In this document: piece by piece, positions 1 through 5,062 of the stretch
Numbering within the stretch: the first letter of the stretch is position 1
How the letters are laid out: each line of letters begins with the position of its first letter
NCBI GenBank assembly: GCA_003505715.1
Contig: DNXU01000354.1
Span: forward strand, 364-8,077
Origin: Cyanobacteria bacterium UBA8803
GTDB lineage: Bacteria; Cyanobacteriota; Cyanobacteriia; Cyanobacteriales; Coleofasciculaceae
Direction: 5' to 3'
Length of the DNA stretch: 7,714 nt
Position numbers and translations under genes: made by a program
Notes under the pieces: model-generated
What the model was told of the DNA's origin: nothing
What the model saw: the letters and a program-made list of their open reading frames with translations, nothing else
The model's database searches: none

Positions 1-1
1 T

Positions 2-655
2 GACAAAACCATCAAGCTTTGGGAACTGAGTACCGGAAAACTCATACAAACTATCATCAGCCGTCCAGATCGAGTGCGAGATATTGCTTTTAGCCCTAAT
101 GGCCAGACCCTAATCAGTATTGGAGAGTGGGAAATTAAACTGTGGGCAGTACGTACTGGCAAACTACTGCGTATTCTGGCTGGAAATTCAGACTCAGCCA
201 GGATGGTCGCCTTTAGCCCCGATGGTCATACCTGTGCTATTGGCAGTTTAAATGGCGGCCTCAAGCTTTGGAAACCTCTAAGCGGCAAACTCCTGATGAC
301 TTTTCCCAGTCAGTTTAGTAGCATTTCTGCACTAGCCTTTAGTCCAGATGGAGAAACTCTCGCCAGTGGCAGTAGCAGTGCCATACAGCTATGGAACCCA
401 CAAAATGGTAAACTGCTGCGTACCTTGGCAACTCAGTCTAGAGGAATTGCATCCCTCGTTTTTACGTCTGACAGTGAGATCCTCGCTAGTGCTAGCGGAA
501 CCAATATCGAGTTGTGGCATCTCCAGAGTGGCAAACGTCTCGGCAAGCTCTCAGGACATTCCAAACCCATCCGCTCCCTTACCTTTAACCCAGATGGGGA
601 TATCCTGGTCAGTGGTGCTGCTGACCAGAAAATTAAAATTTGGCAGTCAGTCTAA
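2..655 (+). CDS. WD40 repeat protein, C-terminal part (5' truncated by window edge)
   Basis: The frame is open from the first bases of the window to TAA at 653-655, giving 217 visible residues. It starts at the tail of one WD blade (DKTIKLWELSTGKL), followed by five full repeats of about 40 residues. Each repeat has the AFSPDG-type strand, an LASGS-like strand and a closing KLW/QLW/ELW/KIW with a GKLL-type turn. WD40 repeats form beta-propellers that act as protein-interaction scaffolds. In cyanobacteria such arrays often sit at the C-terminus of larger proteins with kinase, NTPase or peptidase heads, but the N-terminus is outside the window, so the effector cannot be named. Most visible blades lack the classical GH dipeptide; only the last has it (SGHSKPI). 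A GTG at 74 could be called as a start, but it lies inside a repeat and the frame continues upstream, so I treat it as internal. Confidence 0.93.
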   Translation, partial: DKTIKLWELSTGKLIQTIISRPDRVRDIAFSPNGQTLISIGEWEIKLWAVRTGKLLRILAGNSDSARMVAFSPDGHTCAIGSLNGGLKLWKPLSGKLLMTFPSQFSSISALAFSPDGETLASGSSSAIQLWNPQNGKLLRTLATQSRGIASLVFTSDSEILASASGTNIELWHLQSGKRLGKLSGHSKPIRSLTFNPDGDILVSGAADQKIKIWQSV

Positions 656-671
656 GTAATTGGTAATTGGT
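656..671. repeat. Short heptamer repeat (GTAATTG)2 plus two bases
   Basis: Two perfect copies of GTAATTG directly follow the WD40 stop codon, then GT. This resembles the short tandemly repeated repetitive sequences of cyanobacteria. GGTAAT at 662-667 is the reverse complement of ATTACC at 688-693, at the edge of the next array, so the two tracts can pair. Confidence 0.7.
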
Positions 672-691
672 CGGCAATTTCTCGCAGATTA

Positions 692-736
692 CCCATCACC
701 CATCACCCATCACCCATCACCCATCACCCATCACCC
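692..736. repeat. Heptamer tandem repeat (CCCATCA)6 plus CCC
   Basis: Six perfect head-to-tail copies of CCCATCA (692-733) and a partial seventh (CCC). Heptameric arrays of this kind are common between genes in filamentous cyanobacteria. The copies are contiguous without spacers, so this is not a CRISPR array. Copy number is likely to vary between strains by slippage. Confidence 0.95.
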
Positions 737-757
737 TAATCTATCGCGGTTCCCACT

Positions 758-825
758 CTCGTGAGGTAGACCAGAGTCTTTGATTTAAAGATTTCAGCTT
801 TAAAGCTGTACCTCATGACCACGAG
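758..825. other. Imperfect inverted repeat with nested 14-bp palindrome between convergent genes
   Basis: CTCGTGAGGTA (758-768) faces TACCTCA (809-815) and CACGAG (820-825), giving an interrupted stem of about 11 pairs. Directly inside the right arm is the perfect palindrome CAGCTTTAAAGCTG (795-808), which overlaps the stop codon of the small - strand gene. The position, between two convergent gene ends, suits a shared transcription end or RNA-stabilising structure. There is no clear T-run after it, so terminator function is only inferred. Confidence 0.4.
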
Positions 826-1033
826 AAAGGCTATATAACCTTTTAGCACTCAACAGTTTCGAGTAAGCGATAGGTAGTACAATAGGCCAAAATACTGTAG
901 CGCAAATTAAAGTAATCAAGGATAGCACCTTCTCATCACTAGACAAATCAGAGTCTTGATTGAATAGGTCTAACCAGATTTTAAACAAATGAGTTGCTAT
1001 GAGGCAATAAACACAAAATAAACAATAATTCAT
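800..1033 (-). CDS. Small two-helix membrane protein, function unknown
   Basis: A 77-residue ORF with an ATG start at 1031-1033 and TAA at 800-802. An AGGGG ribosome-binding site lies about nine bases upstream of the start. Two hydrophobic segments are visible, at about residues 4-22 and 37-57. Between them is a short acidic linker (NQDSDLSSDEK), and the C-terminal tail is basic (SAKRLYSLSRGHE). The layout, with a WP..LP break in the second helix, matches my recollection of small hypothetical proteins widespread in cyanobacteria, but I cannot name a family. It converges with the WD40 gene and has no close partner on its own strand. The hydrophobic pattern and ribosome-binding site make it more convincing than a random ORF. 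No function can be assigned. Confidence 0.65.
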   Translation of the reverse strand: MNYCLFCVYCLIATHLFKIWLDLFNQDSDLSSDEKVLSLITLICATVFWPIVLPIAYSKLLSAKRLYSLSRGHEVQL

Positions 1034-1612
1034 CTTTTAGTCCCCTATCATTAACTATTGACTTGGGAAGGCTCGAACAGATGGTTAGCTCTCAGGTAAG
1101 CCTTAGGGAATTGCCCTTTATCAGCTTTCACTTACCCCTAACCTTGCGGTTCTCCTTAACTTACGATTCTATTCAAGTAAACAATGTATAGCAACGAAAT
1201 AGTTTATCTTTACAAAATCTTTAAAAAAGTGGAAATTTTTTTGAGATGAAATAAACACTTTCCTCTTGCCTTGGAGCCTTCTGCATTGTGTTTCTTAAGA
1301 GTTTTTACAGATTTGACCCATTCCAGCCCTAAATTTACTGAAATTTTTACGGTATCTCTTGGTAATAATTTGGTGTAGCACGTAGGTAAAATTGACTAAC
1401 ACCCCACACCCCAAACTCTGTAGATACTTTTAATCGAGCGATTGTTAGTATTTTGATACACATTCCCCAGGTTTGTGTTCTAGAACGTCAGTTCAGTAAT
1501 GCAAGTTGACAAATTAACCATAATGTGATCAAGGAGTTAGAATTTCTGCCTTTCCAGTCTCCTCAGCCTAAACTAATAAAAAATGATTACTAGACCGGCA
1601 CTCTAGGGGACT
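1034..1612. other. 579-base intergenic region without a recognisable gene
   Basis: I find no convincing reading frame on either strand. It contains two tandem copies of ACACCCC (1399-1412), another cyanobacterial-type heptamer, and several A/T-rich tracts. TTGACA occurs at 1505-1510, but I see no -10 at a proper distance. The stretch just above 1033 must hold the leader of the small membrane-protein gene, and the stretch near 1590-1612 the 3' end of the moaC transcript. No strong terminator is visible there. Confidence 0.6.
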
Positions 1613-2107
1613 CTATTCTCGATAATCCCCTGATTTGCCACCTGTCTTACTCAACAGACGAATCGATTCAATTTGAATAGACTTTTCCAAAGCTTTTGCC
1701 ATGTCATAGAGGGTAAGAGCAGCAATGGAAACGGCTGTGAGTGCTTCCATTTCAACACCAGTTTCGGCTTTGGTGGTAACAGATGCTTGAATTTGATATC
1801 CAGGTAGCTGGGGGTCTGCGAAGATTTGCACTTCTATTTTGTGGAGGGGTAAGGGATGGCACAAGGGGATCAACTGAGATGTCTGCTTGGCTGCCATCAG
1901 GCCAGCGATCCTGGCAGTACCCAATACATCGCCTTTGGGTGCATTACCTGCTTCAATAGCCTGGAAAGTGGCAGCTGACATCCGCACCCGAGCCGCTGCG
2001 ACAGCCTGACGCTGGGTTGGTTCCTTGGCCGAGACATCTACCATCTGAGCTTGACCCTGAGTATCTAGATGAGTCAGCACTGGAGTTTCTAAAGATTCTT
2101 GCGACAT
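1613..2107 (-). CDS. moaC: Cyclic pyranopterin monophosphate synthase MoaC
   Basis: A 164-residue protein, close to the usual MoaC length. With MoaA it converts GTP to cyclic pyranopterin monophosphate, the first stage of molybdenum cofactor synthesis; MoaC acts on the 3',8-cyclo-GTP product of MoaA in the cytoplasm. Family motifs are clear: MVDVSAK (22-28), [10 protein letters not shown] (54-63), [10 protein letters not shown] (79-88), [14 protein letters not shown] (114-127), LYDMAKA (133-139) and KTGGKSG (154-160). Lys58, His84, Asp135 and Lys138 fall where E. coli MoaC has its active-site Lys51, His77, Asp128 and Lys131. The ATG at 2105-2107 has no strong Shine-Dalgarno sequence, but the N-terminal length fits the family. 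No other moa gene is in the window. The gene stands alone, separated from the upstream kinase by a tRNA on the opposite strand. Confidence 0.97.
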   Translation of the reverse strand: MSQESLETPVLTHLDTQGQAQMVDVSAKEPTQRQAVAAARVRMSAATFQAIEAGNAPKGDVLGTARIAGLMAAKQTSQLIPLCHPLPLHKIEVQIFADPQLPGYQIQASVTTKAETGVEMEALTAVSIAALTLYDMAKALEKSIQIESIRLLSKTGGKSGDYRE

Positions 2108-2118
2108 ACAAATTAGAT

Positions 2119-2146
2119 GTGATAGGATAAATATTCAGTGAGTCAA
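2119..2146 (-). promoter_or_regulatory. Possible moaC promoter
   Basis: On the minus strand TTGACT (2146-2141) is followed after 16 bases by TATCAC (2124-2119), about 11 bases before the moaC start codon. The -35 is good and the -10 matches TATAAT at four of six positions. It would give a very short leader, consistent with the missing Shine-Dalgarno. It also sits just upstream of the tRNA, so the two divergent transcription starts would be packed into about 48 bases. Confidence 0.3.
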
Positions 2147-2155
2147 ATAGAGCTA

Positions 2156-2229
2156 GGGCTTGTAGCTCAGTGGACTAGAGCACGTGGCTACGGACCACGG
2201 TGTCGGGGGTTCGAATCCCTCCTAGCCCG
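2156..2229 (+). tRNA. tRNA-Arg (anticodon ACG)
   Basis: A complete 74-nt cloverleaf. The acceptor is GGGCTTG (2156-2162) with CTAGCCC (2222-2228). The D stem is GCTC/GAGC (2165-2168, 2178-2181). The anticodon stem is CGTGG/CCACG (2183-2187, 2195-2199) around loop CTACGGA, with anticodon ACG at 2190-2192. The variable loop is GTGTC, and the T stem GGGGG/CCCTC surrounds TTCGAAT. The discriminator base is G2229; the 3' CCA is not encoded. ACG reads CGN arginine codons once A34 is deaminated to inosine by TadA. One acceptor pair is a T-T mismatch (T2161 with T2223), and base 37 is G. All other stems pair, so it is probably functional. Confidence 0.95.
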
Positions 2230-2266
2230 TTTAGAGAGTAACCAGTAAGGTGTGCAACTGTTGCAT

Positions 2267-2292
2267 GAATTTCTAGATTTATCTAGAAATTC
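2267..2292. terminator. Perfect 12-bp-arm inverted repeat over the kinase stop codon; possible bidirectional terminator
   Basis: GAATTTCTAGAT (2267-2278) and ATCTAGAAATTC (2281-2292) are exact reverse complements with only TT between them. The kinase TAA (2279-2281) is at the centre. It lies 38 bases after the tRNA and at the end of the kinase gene, so it could end both convergent transcripts. The stem is AT-rich and has no flanking T-run, so an operator or a cruciform remains possible. Confidence 0.45.
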
Positions 2293-4270
2293 CCTTCACT
2301 AAAGCGGAGATTACCCTTACTAACTCTTCGGGTTCAAAGGGTTTGGCAATATGCTGTTGAAACCCAGCTGCTAACGCCTGTTGTCGATCAACTTCTGTTG
2401 CATACGCGGTGAGTGCGATTGCTTGAATTTTTCCGCCTTGTTCGGGTGGCAGCGTTCTAATCTGGCGTATCAACATATAGCCATCCATGTCAGGCATTCC
2501 GATGTCAGAGATTAATACATCCGGTAAGGACTGCCCCATTAAGTTGAGAGCTTCTGCTGCTGAGGCAGCTACGCTCACTGTTGCCCCAGCTTGCTCCAAA
2601 ATGAACGCCACGATATGCCGAATATCAGGCTCATCGTCAACAACCAGAATGCGTAACCCAGTCAGATGAGCAACTGGAGCCTCTGGCATTTGCTCCTGTG
2701 GTGTTTGGGTTGGAACTGACATCAATGGCAGCCTGACGGTAAAGGTGGCTCCTCGCTCTTCACCTGGACTTTCTGCCCAAACAGTGCCACCATGTAACTC
2801 GACCAGATTACGCACGATCGCCAAGCCCAACCCCAGTCCGCCAAACTTCCGGGTTGTGGTTGCATCTGCCTGACGAAAGTACTCAAATACATGAGGCAGG
2901 AAATCTGGAGGAATGCCCTTCCCAGTGTCAGCGACTTGAATTTGAGCTTGCGAACCCCTTTTCTCTAGTCGGATCTCGATCTGCCCTCCTGTAGGCGTGA
3001 ACTTGACAGCATTGGCAAGTAAGTTCCAAACCACTTGTTGTAGACGGGTAGAATCTCCCAAAACTTGTCCCGTTGTTGAATCAAGCCGCATATGAATTTG
3101 AATAGACTTGGCTTGTGTGGCTAAACGCACGGTTTCTAGAGCCGCTTCAATCGTCGCTGCTAGGTCAACAGGAGCCCTAGTTAGGCTCAGTTTACCTCGT
3201 AGGATGCGGGACACATCCAACAAATCCTCAATGAGTTGAGTTTGTAGTTTAGCGTTACGCTCTATTGTTTCTAAGGCATGAGCCGTTTTTGTGGCATCTA
3301 AAATTCCACTGCGGAGCAATTGAGACCAACCAAGAATGGGGTTGAGGGGCGATCGCAACTCGTGAGATAATACTGCCAAAAACTCATCTTTAATCCGGTT
3401 GGCGGCTTCAGCTTCCTCCCGTGCTGCTCGCTCTCGTTCTAACAATCGTTCTCGTTCTTGTTCAGCTTGCTTGCGTTCAGTCACATCCTGAAAGTAAACT
3501 GCCAGTCCATCGTGCAAAGGATTGACGTGTACCTCAAACCACCGCTCTGGATTAACAACACCGCAGGACTCAAATACTACAGGTACTACTTCGCTAACCG
3601 CACGGTAGAAGCTTTGTTCAAAAAGGGTTCCCCTTGCTCCTGGAAATTTTTCCCAAACCGATTGTCGCAATAACTCATCCCGCGATCGCCTCAATATCTG
3701 TTCGGCTTGACTATTGATGTAGGCAAACCGCCATTGGCGATCGAGAGTATAGAAACCGTCAGTAATACTTTCCAAGATATCGGTAATGCTCTGGTTAGCC
3801 GTCCGTAGGGATTCCTCACTAGCTTTTAATTTCGACAAATTACGAGCGAGCTGCTGATTCGTGGTGCGGAGTGAGCCACACAGAATACTCACCAAGACGC
3901 ACTCTAAAACAAATACCATCAACCGCACAGCATTAGATGGAGCAAATGCCAGGGAATACTTGGGTTCCATAAAAAAGTAATCGCTGATTAGCGCCGCCAA
4001 TCCAGTGGCAACCAATCCAGAGCGAATTCCACCCTGCCAAGCACTCACCACAACGGCTCCAAAAAATAGCAGAAATGGACTTTGAGTCATCCTTGCTATC
4101 GGATCGAGTTCCAACATCAGCAACAGCGCCACTCCCACACTGAAGATGGCAGTGCTGTAAGGATGTAGTCGGAGGTAAGCGATCGCTGGCATCGCATAAC
4201 GAGCCATGAGCCAGAGAGCGGATCTGACTAAACGGGTTTTATGGGAAAGTGGAGGGCTGTCTTTAGACAT
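2279..4270 (-). CDS. Membrane hybrid histidine kinase: DUF4118 - PAS - HisKA - HATPase_c - receiver
   Basis: A 663-residue sensor kinase counted from ATG 4268-4270. Order: four hydrophobic segments (about 39-53, 66-78, 82-101, 115-132) with the SDYFFMEP turn of the KdpD-type DUF4118 region; a short coiled coil; a PAS domain (about 160-267) ending DVTERKQAEQE; a charged coil; the HisKA H-box LSHELRSPLN with His303; the ATPase domain with N-box Asn420, DTGKGI (448-453) and GGLGLGL (477-483); and a C-terminal receiver with Asp545/Asp546, phosphoacceptor Asp589, Thr621 and Lys643. All catalytic residues are present, so kinase activity and internal phosphotransfer are expected. The input signal and partner are unknown; no separate response regulator is in view. 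An upstream in-frame TTG (4349-4351) would add 27 residues of truncated receiver. I prefer 4270 because AGGG lies 8 nt upstream and DUF4118 follows directly. Confidence 0.9.
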   Translation of the reverse strand: MSKDSPPLSHKTRLVRSALWLMARYAMPAIAYLRLHPYSTAIFSVGVALLLMLELDPIARMTQSPFLLFFGAVVVSAWQGGIRSGLVATGLAALISDYFFMEPKYSLAFAPSNAVRLMVFVLECVLVSILCGSLRTTNQQLARNLSKLKASEESLRTANQSITDILESITDGFYTLDRQWRFAYINSQAEQILRRSRDELLRQSVWEKFPGARGTLFEQSFYRAVSEVVPVVFESCGVVNPERWFEVHVNPLHDGLAVYFQDVTERKQAEQERERLLERERAAREEAEAANRIKDEFLAVLSHELRSPLNPILGWSQLLRSGILDATKTAHALETIERNAKLQTQLIEDLLDVSRILRGKLSLTRAPVDLAATIEAALETVRLATQAKSIQIHMRLDSTTGQVLGDSTRLQQVVWNLLANAVKFTPTGGQIEIRLEKRGSQAQIQVADTGKGIPPDFLPHVFEYFRQADATTTRKFGGLGLGLAIVRNLVELHGGTVWAESPGEERGATFTVRLPLMSVPTQTPQEQMPEAPVAHLTGLRILVVDDEPDIRHIVAFILEQAGATVSVAASAAEALNLMGQSLPDVLISDIGMPDMDGYMLIRQIRTLPPEQGGKIQAIALTAYATEVDRQQALAAGFQQHIAKPFEPEELVRVISALVKGISR
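2576..2655 (-). repeat. 80-bp imperfect repeat, copy inside the kinase's C-terminal receiver
   Basis: This stretch encodes the first strand and helix of the receiver domain (RILVVDDEPDI...). It aligns without gaps to 4271-4350, just upstream of the preferred kinase start. I count 63 of 80 identical bases by hand. The two copies are in the same orientation and the same reading frame. Confidence 0.8.
3349..3356. repeat. HIP1 octamer GCGATCGC (one of four)
   Basis: Exact HIP1 palindromes occur here and at 3682-3689, 4179-4186 and 5703-5710. The first three are in the kinase gene and the last in the DUF928 gene. HIP1 is strongly over-represented in many cyanobacterial genomes, which supports the host assignment. 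Confidence 0.9.
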
Positions 4271-4351
4271 TACTGCTACCCTGACTTGCTCCACCATGAA
4301 CGCCAGGATATCCCCCATATTCGGCTCATCGTCCACCACCAGAATGCGCAA
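4271..4351 (-). pseudogene. Relic of a response-regulator receiver domain, first 27 codons only
   Basis: Reading from TTG at 4349-4351, the frame gives MRILVVDDEPNMGDILAFM and then VEQVRVAV before reaching the kinase ATG. This is the first strand, the acidic pair and the first helix of a CheY-type receiver. It breaks off before the phosphoacceptor Asp, so it cannot be a working receiver. The frame stays open upstream to a TAA at 4373-4375. It is in frame with the kinase, so translation through it would give a receiver stub fused to DUF4118. I infer a deletion scar or partial duplication; the TTG corresponds to an ordinary leucine codon of intact receivers. Confidence 0.65.
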
Positions 4352-4497
4352 TAGGAGAGCCGAGAAGCTTGTTTAAGGGTCAAAGCGTTGATGGTGGGCT
4401 GCATAGGATTGAGCCAATTTAGCATTTGATCAATTTGATTATCTATCTTATGGCAGAAGAGCCTCTCTACCTCTAGGAGGATTTTATGTAAACCTTA

Positions 4498-4725
4498 TCA
4501 TGTAGGTAAATACTCAGGATGCAATACTTCATCTAACTTAAAAGAACAATTAATAGGAAACACCTCCACAGATAACCCAAGTTTCCTTGGGGACATCTCT
4601 TCTGGCAATTTGATAGCATTTAAATGAGTTAAAACTAATTCTTCAAATCGCTTTTCCTTCAGCAAAATTGCTGTTGATGGCAACCACAAATAAAAATCTT
4701 GCTCGTAGAGAATGCGATCACTCAT
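4498..4725 (-). CDS. DUF29-like protein with central region missing
   Basis: A 75-residue ORF with a strong start: AGGAGG at 4733-4738, seven bases before ATG 4723-4725. Residues 1-36 (ILYEQDFYLWLPSTAILLKE... LVLTHL) match the N-terminus typical of cyanobacterial DUF29 proteins, which read roughly YexDFyaWtqqqaxLLrexxfexLDlenL. Residues 45-75 (SPRKLGLSVEVFPINCSFKL... LHPEYLPT) match their C-terminus, where a FP..CP(F/Y)...L.p.FLP signature is usual. From memory, full DUF29 proteins are about 130-160 residues with a helical middle that is absent here. The frame is intact, so this is either an in-frame deletion that is still translated or a decaying copy. The function of DUF29 is unknown. It lies upstream of the kinase on the same strand, with 146 nt between its stop and the receiver relic. 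Confidence 0.6.
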   Translation of the reverse strand: MSDRILYEQDFYLWLPSTAILLKEKRFEELVLTHLNAIKLPEEMSPRKLGLSVEVFPINCSFKLDEVLHPEYLPT

Positions 4726-4903
4726 TTTTTAGCCTCCTGTAGTAATTGTGGCACTGCTCCTAGTTACAAAATTCAGAGAACTTGTTGAAGTCTGACACCA
4801 AATGTAGTACATTTCGGGTTTGCCTGCCCTTGGCTGAAATTGCTCCAGTGAACTTTGTACTCGCATGACCCCCTCGATTCAAAACACTTTTCACTAGAAA
4901 GTA

Positions 4904-4912
4904 TGCTATAAT
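4904..4912 (+). promoter_or_regulatory. Extended -10 promoter for the DUF928 gene
   Basis: TGCTATAAT is a perfect extended -10 (TGnTATAAT). No good -35 is seen at 16-18 bases, which extended -10 promoters can lack. Transcription would start near 4919, giving a leader of about 144 nt before the ATG at 5063. Confidence 0.5.
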
Positions 4913-4918
4913 ATTATG

Positions 4919-4962
4919 TTTTACAGCAACAGTTCTTTGTGCGAGTAGATTGTGCTGTAAAA
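4919..4962 (+). promoter_or_regulatory. 10-bp inverted repeat at the predicted transcription start
   Basis: TTTTACAGCA (4919-4928) and TGCTGTAAAA (4953-4962) are exact reverse complements separated by 24 bases. The left arm starts almost exactly where the upstream promoter should initiate. As RNA it would form a 5' stem-loop; as DNA it could bind a dimeric regulator. I do not recognise a known riboswitch. Confidence 0.45.
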
Positions 4963-5008
4963 GCATTCGTCTGTAGCTAGCAGTGAGTCAGCGGAAAAAT
5001 TTATCTAA

Positions 5009-5043
5009 GGACAATGTCCGAGCAGTCTTTGGACAACGCTGCT
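5009..5043 (+). promoter_or_regulatory. Second hairpin pair in the DUF928 leader
   Basis: GGACAATGTCC (5009-5019) contains complementary 5-base arms around one central base, too tight to form all pairs as RNA. AGCAG (5021-5025) can pair with CTGCT (5039-5043). GGACAA also recurs in the loop between them. These short elements sit just upstream of the ribosome-binding site of the next gene. Confidence 0.3.
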
Positions 5044-5062
5044 AACTGTTGAAGGGAGCCTT

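Larger units (their letters stand above)
4726..5062. other. Intergenic region between divergent genes, with promoter and structured leader
   Basis: This 337-base gap separates the DUF29-like gene (-) from the DUF928 gene (+). It contains the Shine-Dalgarno of the former, a 15-base palindrome (AAATGT-AGT-ACATTT, 4800-4814) that could be an operator, an extended -10 promoter, and two hairpins in the putative leader of the DUF928 gene. A 68-codon minus-strand frame (4760-4966) also exists but has no recognisable homology or ribosome-binding site, so I do not call it. Confidence 0.5.

Noticed and set aside
348..659. 103-codon + strand ORF in another frame of the WD40 gene
   Set aside because: Shadow of the WD40 coding region; the clear repeat periodicity is in the other frame.
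692..736. CRISPR array
   Set aside because: Repeats are seven bases long and contiguous, with no spacers and no cas genes.
1399..1412. Larger repeat array
   Set aside because: Only two copies of ACACCCC; noted in the intergenic entry but not evidence of a separate element.
1505..1536. Promoter and ribosome-binding site (TTGACA, AAGGAG) in the 579-base gap
   Set aside because: No -10 at suitable spacing, and no ATG frame of useful length after the AAGGAG.
1590..1607. Terminator after moaC (CTAGA...TCTAG)
   Set aside because: Only a five-base stem and no T-run; too weak to call.
4271..4351. Functional N-terminal receiver domain of the kinase
   Set aside because: Only the first strand and helix are present; the phosphoacceptor Asp, Thr and Lys positions are absent.
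4760..4966. 68-codon minus-strand ORF in the intergenic region
   Set aside because: No recognisable family, no Shine-Dalgarno before its start, and it overlaps the inverted repeat and extended -10 signals of the + strand gene. Most likely a chance open frame.
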